From positions 1 to 64,000 of the forward strand of contig NZ_BQHI01000016.1 in NCBI RefSeq assembly GCF_021603585.1: a stretch of DNA of 64,000 nt. Reading direction: 5' to 3'. Shown here one piece after another: positions 1 to 7,572 of the stretch; the first letter of the stretch is position 1, and each line of letters starts with the position of its first letter. The notes beneath the pieces are model-generated. The model was not told the DNA's origin. It made no database searches and saw only the letters and a program-made list of their open reading frames with translations. The position numbers and the translations under genes were made by a program. Source of the DNA: Pseudomonas sputi. Its GTDB lineage: Bacteria > Pseudomonadota > Gammaproteobacteria > Pseudomonadales > Pseudomonadaceae.

Positions 1-1490
1 TGACGCCGGTCGACGGGCTGATTGCCGCCGGCCAGAGCGCCAAGGCCGAGGTGTTGTCGCTCAAACAGGCGGATCAGACCTTTCAGTTGCTGCTCAAGGT
101 CACGCTGGACAGCGGCCGCCAGACCACCGTGCAGGCAACCAGCAATCTGCCGCTGCCCCAGGGCACCAGCCTGGCGATCACCCAGCCGTCGGCGGGCAAT
201 CTGGCGATCACCGTGCAACAGGCCATCGCCAGCAGCGTCGCCACCCTCACCCGCATCGACACCGCGCAACTGCCGGTCGGCACGCTGCTGCAAGGCAAGG
301 TGCTGACCGCTCAGGCCTTGCCACAGGTGCCGGGGCAACCGACGGTGTACCGCTCGATGGTCAGCCTGCTCAACACCGCGTTGAGCGGCAGCACCCTGAG
401 CATCGACAGTCCGCAACCGTTGCGTATCGGCACCCTGCTGTCGGCGCTGGTGCAGGACTCGCAGACCTTGAAGTTCCTGCCGCTGAGCAATCGCCAGGAA
501 CAACTGGCGGTCAGCCAGCAACTGGTCAGTCAGCAAAGCCGCCAGGGCTCGCTCGACGGCTTGCTGAAAATGCTCCAGAGCCTGCCCCCCGCCACCGACC
601 AGACCTCCCGGGACTTGCGCGCCGCCGTGGACAAACTGCTCGCCAACCTGCCGGACGCGCAGCAACTGAGCACTCCAAAGGGTCTGGCTCAGGCGCTGGC
701 CAACAGCGGCGTGTTCCTGGAGACCAAACTGCTGACCGGGCAGAACCCGACGCTGGTCCCGGACATGAAAGCCGACCTGCTCAAACTGATCGCCCAGCTC
801 ACCCCCGGCCTGCCCGGCAACACCAACCTGAATGCAATCATCGCCGCCAACACACTGGCTCAGGCATTGCCAAGCTTCGTGCGCAACGCCCTCGGCATGC
901 TCGGTCAGGTCAGCGCGAAACCGGTGCCGAGCAGTTTCCCGCTGCCCGACCGACTGCTGCAAAGCCTGGAAGGTGAAGGCGATCTGGAACATCTACTGCG
1001 CCTCGCTGCGGCTGCCGTGTCGCGCCTGCAAAGCCATCAGCTGTCGAGCCTGGAACAGACCGGCGTCACCGACGACGGCCGTCTGCTCAGCACCTGGCAA
1101 CTGGAAATCCCGATGCGCAACCTGCAGGACATCGTGCCGTTGCAGGTCAAATTCCAGCGCGAAGAAGCCCCGGAGAAACAGGAAGCGAACGAACAGCGTC
1201 GCGATGAGCGGGAACCGAAACAACAACTGTGGCGCGTCGAGCTGGCGTTCGACATGGAACCGCTTGGGCCGATGCAGATTCAGGCACAGTTGATCAGCGG
1301 CAGCCTGTCCAGCCAGTTGTGGGCCGAGCGGCCGTACACTGCGAGCCTGATCGAAAGCAACCTGACCGCACTGCGCCAGCGCCTGCTGGATTCCGGGCTG
1401 AACGTCGGCGACCTCGACTGCCACCTCGGCACTCCGCCACAAGGCATCCAAACCCGCCTCGAACACCGCTGGGTCGACGAAACCGCATGA
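1..1490 (+). CDS. FliK-like flagellar hook-length control protein (partial, 5' end outside window)
   Basis: The frame is open from base 3 with no stop, so the true start lies left of the window; 495 residues are visible. The C-terminal quarter has the features of the Flg_hook (FliK C-terminal) domain: a WRVELAFDMEPLGP stretch followed by an amphipathic region and a helix with LIESNLTALRQRL. The rest is Gln/Leu/Ser-rich, as in FliK-type secreted rulers. It is distinct from the canonical fliK at 23916-25277, so this is a second FliK-family protein. Its stop overlaps the next start (ATGA), and the partner is an FlhB C-terminal-like protein. This suggests a role in substrate switching of the flagellar exporter or of an exporter-like complex, which is inference. 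Confidence 0.85.
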   Translation, partial: TPVDGLIAAGQSAKAEVLSLKQADQTFQLLLKVTLDSGRQTTVQATSNLPLPQGTSLAITQPSAGNLAITVQQAIASSVATLTRIDTAQLPVGTLLQGKVLTAQALPQVPGQPTVYRSMVSLLNTALSGSTLSIDSPQPLRIGTLLSALVQDSQTLKFLPLSNRQEQLAVSQQLVSQQSRQGSLDGLLKMLQSLPPATDQTSRDLRAAVDKLLANLPDAQQLSTPKGLAQALANSGVFLETKLLTGQNPTLVPDMKADLLKLIAQLTPGLPGNTNLNAIIAANTLAQALPSFVRNALGMLGQVSAKPVPSSFPLPDRLLQSLEGEGDLEHLLRLAAAAVSRLQSHQLSSLEQTGVTDDGRLLSTWQLEIPMRNLQDIVPLQVKFQREEAPEKQEANEQRRDEREPKQQLWRVELAFDMEPLGPMQIQAQLISGSLSSQLWAERPYTASLIESNLTALRQRLLDSGLNVGDLDCHLGTPPQGIQTRLEHRWVDETA

Positions 1491-1816
1491 ATGACACCAC
1501 CGCTCCACGCCAGGCCATCGCCCTCAAATACGACGGCAGCCACGCCCCGACCCTCACCGCCAAGGGCGACGAAGAACTGGCCGAAGAAATCCTGCGGATC
1601 GCCCGCGACTATGAAGTGCCGATCTACGAAAACGCCGAACTGGTGAAGTTGCTGGCACGGATGGAACTGGGTGACAGCATCCCGGAGGAGCTGTACCGCA
1701 CGATCGCCGAGATCATCGCGTTTGCCTGGAACCTCAAGGGCAAGTTCCCGGCAGGACACGTCCCGGATGCACCGATGGTCGAGAAAGACATCACCGAGCG
1801 TGGCGACGATTACTGA
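1487..1816 (+). CDS. Standalone FlhB/YscU C-terminal domain protein (FlhX-like export switch)
   Basis: 109 aa. It aligns by eye with the part of FlhB that follows the NPTH autocleavage site: IALKYDG, a LTAKG step, then an IPEELYRTIAEIIAFAW segment like the FlhB GLYLAVAQVLAYVY segment. There are no membrane segments and no NPTH, so it resembles the post-cleavage FlhB-CC fragment alone. ATG is chosen because it overlaps the upstream stop (ATGA), which implies translational coupling to the FliK-like gene. Bacillus FlhX (YlqH) is a precedent for a free FlhB-C domain. Whether it acts at the flagellar export gate is not shown by the sequence. Confidence 0.88.
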   Translation: MNDTTAPRQAIALKYDGSHAPTLTAKGDEELAEEILRIARDYEVPIYENAELVKLLARMELGDSIPEELYRTIAEIIAFAWNLKGKFPAGHVPDAPMVEKDITERGDDY

Positions 1817-1827
1817 AGGCAAAAAAA

Positions 1828-1851
1828 AACGCAGTCATCGATGACTGCGTT
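1828..1851. terminator. Intrinsic terminator (perfect palindrome)
   Basis: A 24-nt perfect palindrome (AACGCAGTCAT on one arm) just after the FlhB-C stop. A-run on the left and T-rich bases on the right allow it to end transcription from both the plus-strand pair and the converging minus-strand chemotaxis operon. Confidence 0.8.
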
Positions 1852-1863
1852 CTTTCGCTGATT

Positions 1864-1969
1864 GTTCCCACGCTCTGCGTGGGAACACCCGCCCGTGACG
1901 CTCTGCGTCACCGTACACACGCGGAACGCGGAGCGTCCCAAGAGGCATTCCCACGCAGAGCGCGGGAAT
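1864..1969. repeat. REP/BIME-like palindrome cluster
   Basis: Two hairpin units face each other. On the left are GTTCCCACGCTCTGCGTGGGAAC (1864-1886) and a TGACGCTCTGCGTCA hairpin. On the right are GGAACGCGGAGCGTCC (1923-1938) and ATTCCCACGCAGAGCGCGGGAAT (1947-1969). The right half is roughly the reverse complement of the left half. This palindrome type is scattered between genes in fluorescent Pseudomonas and sits here between convergent operons. Confidence 0.8.
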
Positions 1970-1985
1970 GATCACGGTGTGACAA

Positions 1986-2378
1986 CTAGTTCTTGTGCAG
2001 CTTGCGCATCAACTCTGCCTCAGCCTGGGTCAACCCGCAGGACTGGGTCAGCTCATCGACACTCGCGCCCATCCCCACCAGTTTCGCCGCCTGGGCGAAA
2101 GACAGGCTCGAGGGGTCACGCTGTTCGAGCTGGGAAAGCTTGTCCGGAATCGGACTGACCACCGCGCGCAGCTCGTGCAGGGCTTCGCCCATGCGCACAT
2201 TGCCGTTCTGGTAATCGTCGACACGCTTGGCCAGGTCCTTGATGCGCTGATCACGCAGCGCATCGCCCTGGGCCTGTTGCGCAGCGATTACCCGCTGCGC
2301 CTTGATGTACGCCAGAAACATTGCCAGCGTGCCTGCCCAGAACAGGAACAGGACAATGACCGCTACCTCGAGAATCAA
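1986..2378 (-). CDS. DUF2802 family membrane-anchored protein
   Basis: 130 aa. The N-terminal ~25 residues form one hydrophobic membrane segment. A charged, probably coiled-coil stretch follows, and then a C-terminal helix-turn-helix-like part (SFAQAAKLVGMGASVDELTQ ... LTQAEAELMRKLHK) typical of DUF2802. The best start is a TTG directly after the cheW stop. It is the last gene of the chemotaxis operon, a position this family keeps in many Pseudomonas. The function is unknown; a link to chemotaxis arrays or motility is only suggested by context. Confidence 0.82.
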   Translation of the reverse strand: MILEVAVIVLFLFWAGTLAMFLAYIKAQRVIAAQQAQGDALRDQRIKDLAKRVDDYQNGNVRMGEALHELRAVVSPIPDKLSQLEQRDPSSLSFAQAAKLVGMGASVDELTQSCGLTQAEAELMRKLHKN

Positions 2379-2864
2379 TCAGATGTTCTCCAGTTCCGAC
2401 CATTCTTCTTCGCTCATCATCTTGTCCAGCTCGACCAGGATCAGCAACTCGTTGTTCTTGTTGCACACGCCCTGGATGAACTTGGCCGACTCTTCGTTAC
2501 CGACGTTCGGTGCGGTCTCGATTTCCGACTGACGCAGATAAACCACTTCAGCCACGCTGTCGACCATGATACCGACCACTTGCTTGTCGGCTTCGATGAT
2601 GACGATACGGGTGTTGTCGCTGATCTCACCGCTCATCAGGCCGAAGCGCTGACGGGTGTCGATCACGGTCACCACGTTGCCGCGCAGGTTGATGATGCCC
2701 AGCACGTAGCTTGGCGCACCCGGAACCGGAGCGATCTCGGTGTAGCGCAGGACTTCCTGAACGCGCATCACGTTGATGCCGTAGGTTTCGTTGTCCAGCT
2801 TGAAGGTCACCCATTGCAGGATCGGATCTTCGGAACCCTTTGCCGCCGTAGCCTTGTCGTTCAT
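2379..2864 (-). CDS. cheW: Chemotaxis coupling protein CheW
   Basis: 161 aa, a single CheW domain covering residues ~17-155. Visible family motifs are WVTFKLDNETYGINVMRVQEVL near the N-terminus, VLGIINLRGNVVTVIDTRQRFG, and the late VVGIMVDSVAEVVYL strand. It couples chemoreceptors to the CheA kinase at the inner face of the membrane. It lies 85 bp downstream of parP and directly upstream of the DUF2802 gene. Confidence 0.96.
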   Translation of the reverse strand: MNDKATAAKGSEDPILQWVTFKLDNETYGINVMRVQEVLRYTEIAPVPGAPSYVLGIINLRGNVVTVIDTRQRFGLMSGEISDNTRIVIIEADKQVVGIMVDSVAEVVYLRQSEIETAPNVGNEESAKFIQGVCNKNNELLILVELDKMMSEEEWSELENI

Positions 2865-2949
2865 ACCCTAGCCCCTCGAAAAACCGCGCCTGGCGGTGTG
2901 TGTTCTGTGCGCCGGCTTCAAGGGCCAGCGCCTGTCTGTTATGTAAGCG

Positions 2950-3909
2950 TTATGTCGGTTTGTGGTTCGGCTTACTGCCGGGCATGTGCTTTGCCCCACC
3001 GCTGGCGATCAACTCGGCCAGTGCGGAGACATCGAGCAAGGCGCACATGTGTTCAATCACCGTGCCGGCGAGCCATGGCCGCTGACCCCGGTGACTTCTC
3101 CATTTGATTTCATTCGGATCCAGGCGCAACGAGCGACTGACCTGATGCACCGCCAGGCCCCACTCGTAACCCTGCACCGAAATCACGTATTGCAGGCCCT
3201 GACGGAAATCATCGCGGTAACGGTCTGGCATGACCCAGCGTGCGGTGTCCAGCACCTTCAGGTTGCCAGCCTGGCTCGGCAAGATGCCGAGGAACCATTC
3301 CGGCTGACCGAACAGCGGCGTCAGTTCATGGCCGGCCAGCGAATAGATCGAACCCAGGCACACCAGCGGCACCGCCAGCGTCAGGCCGGCCACGTCGAAC
3401 AACAGGCATTCGAACGCTTCCGAAGCCCAGGCCGGACGGCCGTCGGTGTCCACCGGTGGCGGCGTGTTGCTGGGCGGCAAGTGCACTTCGACCAGCGGCG
3501 CCACCAGGGTCGGTTCGGCCGGGGCTGGCGCAGGCGCTACAGGCTCGGGCTCTGGCTCTGGCTCTGCCGGAACCGGAGGCGTTTGCAGAAGTCGGGTTTG
3601 CAGCAGCGGCGCCAGCGTCGATACCACGCGCACCGGCTCAGGCTCTTTGATCAACGTCGCAGGTGCCTTGGCTACCACAGCGGCAGGCGCTGCAACCGGG
3701 GCCACCGGCCGGGCGGCTTTTTGCGCATCCCGGGCCTGCTCTTCAAGCACCGCGGCCTGGAATTCATCGAGTGCCGCAGCGGTCTCGACCACCTCGACCG
3801 GCGCAACGACTGGTTGCTCGACCTCGTCCGTCACTTCCTGCAGCAAGCCGTCCAGATAGGACTGCAGCGCCAGTTGCGGCTTGGACGTCAGCTTGATCGG
3901 CCGATTCAT
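2950..3909 (-). CDS. parP: ParP-like CheW-domain protein (polar chemoreceptor array partner)
   Basis: 319 aa. An N-terminal half rich in Pro, Ala and Glu (low complexity, including repeated PEPEPEP) leads into a C-terminal CheW-like domain (~residues 160-315; FECLLFDVAGLTLAVPLV, LDTARWVMP, GYEWGLAVHQV). ATG at 3909 is preferred over a TTG two codons upstream because GGTGG sits 7 bases ahead of it. Its order directly after a ParA-type ATPase matches the ParC-ParP pair that holds Che arrays at the pole in Vibrio and Pseudomonas. The pair assignment rests on architecture and synteny. Confidence 0.85.
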   Translation of the reverse strand: MNRPIKLTSKPQLALQSYLDGLLQEVTDEVEQPVVAPVEVVETAAALDEFQAAVLEEQARDAQKAARPVAPVAAPAAVVAKAPATLIKEPEPVRVVSTLAPLLQTRLLQTPPVPAEPEPEPEPVAPAPAPAEPTLVAPLVEVHLPPSNTPPPVDTDGRPAWASEAFECLLFDVAGLTLAVPLVCLGSIYSLAGHELTPLFGQPEWFLGILPSQAGNLKVLDTARWVMPDRYRDDFRQGLQYVISVQGYEWGLAVHQVSRSLRLDPNEIKWRSHRGQRPWLAGTVIEHMCALLDVSALAELIASGGAKHMPGSKPNHKPT

Positions 3910-3911
3910 GC

Positions 3912-4700
3912 TCAAGCCACCTGCGGAACGAGTTGCTGCGCCAGCAGATGCTTGAGCAGCGCGCGATAAGCCAGCACGCCCCGGCTCTTGCCGTCGAACT
4001 GCGAAGGGGTGACACCGGCGCGACTGGCGTCGCGCAGACGGGTATCGACCGGGATGTAACCCTGCCAGATCTCGTCAGGGAATTTGTCACGCAGCACGCG
4101 CAGGGTGCCCATCGACGCCTGGGTGCGGCGGTCGAACAGGGTCGGCACGATGCTGAACGGCAGCGCCTGTTTGCGCGAGCGGTTGATCATCGCCAGGGTG
4201 TTGACCATGCGCTCCAGACCTTTGACGGCCAGGTGCTCGGTCTGCACCGGGATCACCAGTTGCTGACTCGCGGCCAGGGCGTTGACCATCAGCACGCCGA
4301 GCAACGGCGGGCTGTCGATGATCGCGTAATCGAAGTCCTGCCACAGCTGCGCCAGACTCTTGGCGATCACCAGGCCCAGGCCGCTCTGCCCCGGCGACTG
4401 GCGCTCGAGGGTGGCCAGTGCGGTGCTCGATGGCAACAGAGAAATGCGCTCGTCGCTGGTCGACAGCAGCAACTGGCCCGGCAAACCCTGCGGCACGCCG
4501 CCCTTGTGCAGAAACAGGTCGTAGTTGCTGTGCTCCAGGCTGTCGGGGTCGTAACCGAAATAGCTGGTCATCGAGCCGTGCGGGTCGAGATCGACCACGA
4601 CCACGCGCTTGCCCGCCTCCGCCAGCAACCCGGCTAAAGCGATGGAAGAAGTGGTTTTACCAACACCACCCTTTTGATTGGCGACTGCCCAGACTCTCAT
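3912..4700 (-). CDS. parC: ParC-like ParA/MinD-family ATPase for polar chemotaxis array placement
   Basis: 262 aa. It starts with the deviant Walker A NQKGGVGKTTSS (residues 8-19), followed by VVVDLDPHGS and DYAIIDSPPLLG, all hallmarks of ParA ATPases. It sits between motD and parP inside the chemotaxis operon and its stop almost abuts parP, so a chromosome-segregation role is unlikely. Known homologues recruit chemotaxis arrays to the old pole and guide their inheritance. Confidence 0.88.
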   Translation of the reverse strand: MRVWAVANQKGGVGKTTSSIALAGLLAEAGKRVVVVDLDPHGSMTSYFGYDPDSLEHSNYDLFLHKGGVPQGLPGQLLLSTSDERISLLPSSTALATLERQSPGQSGLGLVIAKSLAQLWQDFDYAIIDSPPLLGVLMVNALAASQQLVIPVQTEHLAVKGLERMVNTLAMINRSRKQALPFSIVPTLFDRRTQASMGTLRVLRDKFPDEIWQGYIPVDTRLRDASRAGVTPSQFDGKSRGVLAYRALLKHLLAQQLVPQVA

Positions 4701-4743
4701 TCGGATCGTTCCTCCCGGCCGGGATACTCGGCCGAGACATGGT

Positions 4744-5634
4744 TCAGCGTATTAATGCGGGCGACGGAGAATTGACGGCACTCTCGCGTCCCGGCGTCTT
4801 GACCGGGGTCGGTGCAGTTTGTGTGCCAGCACGCTTCAACGCGGCATCCGGTTGCGCGTGAGCGGTTCCGGTGCCCGTCAGGCTGCGGCGCACATCGAGA
4901 TTGCGCGACACCACCAGCACCACACGACGGTTCTTCGCCCGGCCTTCGGCGGTGGCATTGTTGGCCACCGGCTGGAATTCGCCGTAGCCCACCGACGCCA
5001 GGCGCCCGGGGTTCACCCCCTGCATCGCCAGCATGCGCACGATGCTCGCCGAACGCGCCGAGGACAGTTCCCAGTTGGTCGGGTACTGCGCGGTGCGGAT
5101 CGGCTGATCGTCGGTGAAGCCTTCGACATGGATCGGGTTGTCGAACGGTTTGAGGATCGCCGCGACCTTGTCGATGATGTTGAACGCGATGTCGCTCGGC
5201 ATCGCATCACCGCTGCCGAACAACAGGCTGGAGTTGAGTTCGATCTCGACCCACAGCTCGTTGCCGCGCACGGTCATCTGGTTCGAGGAGATCAGGTCGC
5301 CGAACGCGGCACTGATGTCATCGGCGATGCTTTTCAGCGGATCACTGGCCCCGGCGATACCGGCGTCGACCTGTTCGGCGTCCTTGACCAGCGGCTTGGC
5401 CGGGGTCACGGTCTTCGGTCGTTCTTCACCGATCGGGATCGGCTTGAGCGCGCGGTCGGAGTCGGTGAAGACCCCGATCAACGCTTCGGAGATGATCTTG
5501 TACTTGCCTTCGTTGATCGATGAGATGGAGTACATCACCACGAAAAAGGCAAAGAGCAAGGTGATGAAGTCGGCGTAGGAAACCAGCCAGCGTTCATGGT
5601 TTACGTGCTCTTCATGCTGGCGACGACGTGCCAT
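4744..5634 (-). CDS. motD: Flagellar motor stator protein MotD (MotB-like)
   Basis: 296 aa. A short charged N-terminus is followed by one membrane helix (residues ~18-38; WLVSYADFITLLFAFFVVM) carrying Asp22, the expected proton-accepting residue. The C-terminal half is an OmpA/MotB peptidoglycan-binding domain (VEGFTDDQPI, ELSSARSASIV, GYGEFQPVANN, NRRVVLVV). It pairs with MotC upstream to make the second Pseudomonas stator, which in P. aeruginosa supports swarming. Confidence 0.96.
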   Translation of the reverse strand: MARRRQHEEHVNHERWLVSYADFITLLFAFFVVMYSISSINEGKYKIISEALIGVFTDSDRALKPIPIGEERPKTVTPAKPLVKDAEQVDAGIAGASDPLKSIADDISAAFGDLISSNQMTVRGNELWVEIELNSSLLFGSGDAMPSDIAFNIIDKVAAILKPFDNPIHVEGFTDDQPIRTAQYPTNWELSSARSASIVRMLAMQGVNPGRLASVGYGEFQPVANNATAEGRAKNRRVVLVVSRNLDVRRSLTGTGTAHAQPDAALKRAGTQTAPTPVKTPGRESAVNSPSPALIR

Positions 5635-5646
5635 GAGGTCAGTCCC

Positions 5647-6387
5647 TTAATCCATGAAGCCCTGAAGCTTCAACTCGATGGAGCGTGGGTTTTCACCTTC
5701 AGCGATCGACAAGATCCCTTCCAACAACATTTCGCGATAACGCGACTGTCGCAACGCGATTGACTTGAGCTTGGCAGCCACCGGCAACAGGATCAGGTTG
5801 GCACTGGCCACACCGTAGATGGTGGCGACGAACGCGACCGCGATCCCGTTGCCCAGCTGCGACGGATCGGCCAGGTTGCCCATCACGTGGATCAGGCCCA
5901 TCACCGCACCGATGATGCCGATGGTCGGCGCGTAGCCGCCCATGCTTTCAAAGACTTTGGCGGCTTCGATGTCGCGGGCTTCCTGGGTGTAGAAATCCAC
6001 TTCGAGGATGCTGCGGATCGCTTCCGGCTCGGCGCCGTCGACCAGCAGTTGCAGGCCCTTGCGCGAGTAGGCGTCGGGCTCGGCATCCGCCACGCCTTCC
6101 AGGCCCAGCAGGCCTTCCTTGCGGGCGGTGAGGCTCCAGTTGACCACGCGGTCGATGCCGCCGGCCAAGTCGACACGCGGCGGAAAAAAGATCCAGGCCA
6201 GAATCTGCATGGCGCGCTTGAACGCGCTCATCGGCGATTGCAGCAGCGCGGCACCGATGGTGCCACCGAGCACGATCAGCGCCGCCGGGCCGTTGGCCAG
6301 CGCGCCGAGGTGACCACCTTCAAGGTAGTTGCCGCCGATGATGGCGACGAACGCCATGATGATCCCGATAAGGCTTAGAACATCCAT
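5647..6387 (-). CDS. motC: Flagellar motor stator protein MotC (MotA-like)
   Basis: 246 aa with four hydrophobic segments (about residues 2-20, 33-50, 150-170 and 182-200) and a cytoplasmic loop between the second and third, as in the MotA/TolQ/ExbB family. The ATG at 6387 is chosen because it overlaps the cheB stop (TGATG) and gives the usual MotC length. Together with MotD it forms the proton channel that drives the rotor. Confidence 0.96.
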   Translation of the reverse strand: MDVLSLIGIIMAFVAIIGGNYLEGGHLGALANGPAALIVLGGTIGAALLQSPMSAFKRAMQILAWIFFPPRVDLAGGIDRVVNWSLTARKEGLLGLEGVADAEPDAYSRKGLQLLVDGAEPEAIRSILEVDFYTQEARDIEAAKVFESMGGYAPTIGIIGAVMGLIHVMGNLADPSQLGNGIAVAFVATIYGVASANLILLPVAAKLKSIALRQSRYREMLLEGILSIAEGENPRSIELKLQGFMD

Positions 6388-7523
6388 CAGACGCACGCCT
6401 CGACGATGTGCTTGCCGATATCGTCCAGGCTGTACACCGCGTCGGCGAGGTCAGCCTTGACGATGGCCATCGGCATGCCGTAGATCACGCAACTGGCTTC
6501 GTCCTGAGCCCAGACCGTGCTGCCGCCCTGCTTGAGCAGGCGTGCGCCTTCGCGGCCATCGGCGCCCATGCCGGTCAGTACGACCGCCAGAACTTTGTCG
6601 CTGTAGGATTTGGCTGCAGAACCGAAAGTGATGTCCACGCACGGCTTGTAGTTCAGACGCTCGTCGCCCGGCAGGATTTTCACCGCGCCACGGCCGTCGA
6701 TCATCATCTGCTTGCCACCCGGTGCCAGCAGCGCCAGGCCCGGACGCAGGATGTCGCCATCCTCGGCTTCCTTGACGCTGATGCGGCACAGCTTGTCCAG
6801 ACGCTCGGCGAAGGCCTTGGTGAACGCTGCCGGCATGTGCTGGATCAGCACGATCGGCGCCGGGAAGCTGGCCGGCAACTGGGTCAGGACCCGTTGCAGG
6901 GCAACCGGGCCGCCGGTCGATGTACCAATCGCCACGAGCTTGTAGTTCTTGCGTTTCGGCGCCGGCGACGACGCGCTGGCTGCTGGCGCACGCGTCGGTG
7001 CAGGCGCAGGTGCCGGACGGGCCGCAGCGCTGCTGTGACTGCTGAAGCTCGACGGCGCAGGAGCCGCCGGCGCAGGCGTCGGTGCAGCGGCAGGCGCCGG
7101 CGCACTGTAGGCACTGAAACGACGGTTGCTGCGCGAGATGCTGTGAACCTTCTCGCACAGCAGTTGCTTGACCTTCTCCGGATTACGGGAGATGTCTTCG
7201 AAATTCTTCGGCAGGAAATCCACCGCGCCGGCATCCAGCGCATCCAGGGTGACCCGGGCGCCTTCGTGTGTCAGCGAGGAGAACATCAACACCGGCGTCG
7301 GGCAGCGCTGCATGATGTGCCGCACGGCCGTGATGCCATCCATCATCGGCATCTCGTAGTCCATGGTGATCACGTCCGGCTTGAGGGCCAGGGCCTGATC
7401 GATCGCCTCTTTACCGTTGGTTGCCGTGCCGACAACCTGGATGCTCGGATCCGCTGAAAGAATTTCCGAGACGCGGCGGCGGAAAAAACCCGAATCGTCC
7501 ACCACCAGGACTTTGACTGCCAT
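6387..7523 (-). CDS. cheB: Chemotaxis protein-glutamate methylesterase/deamidase CheB
   Basis: 378 aa. The receiver domain (1-125) has Asp9/Asp10 and phospho-acceptor Asp55 (TMDYEMP). A Pro/Ala/Ser-rich linker (~138-190) leads to the methylesterase domain with the catalytic triad Ser202 (GTSTGGP), His229 (IQHMP) and Asp322 (TGMGADG). It removes methyl groups from chemoreceptors for adaptation. An in-frame extension to 7616 exists, but [10 protein letters not shown] at 7523 is the family start. It lies between cheA and motC. Confidence 0.96.
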   Translation of the reverse strand: MAVKVLVVDDSGFFRRRVSEILSADPSIQVVGTATNGKEAIDQALALKPDVITMDYEMPMMDGITAVRHIMQRCPTPVLMFSSLTHEGARVTLDALDAGAVDFLPKNFEDISRNPEKVKQLLCEKVHSISRSNRRFSAYSAPAPAAAPTPAPAAPAPSSFSSHSSAAARPAPAPAPTRAPAASASSPAPKRKNYKLVAIGTSTGGPVALQRVLTQLPASFPAPIVLIQHMPAAFTKAFAERLDKLCRISVKEAEDGDILRPGLALLAPGGKQMMIDGRGAVKILPGDERLNYKPCVDITFGSAAKSYSDKVLAVVLTGMGADGREGARLLKQGGSTVWAQDEASCVIYGMPMAIVKADLADAVYSLDDIGKHIVEACV

Positions 7524-7572
7524 AAACACTCCATTAGGTGCGGCGGGACGTCGTCGCCCCGCCACCCCGGAT

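Noticed and set aside
3912-4700. Chromosome or plasmid partition ParA
   Set aside because: No ParB or parS-like site nearby; the place between motD and a CheW-domain gene fits ParC.
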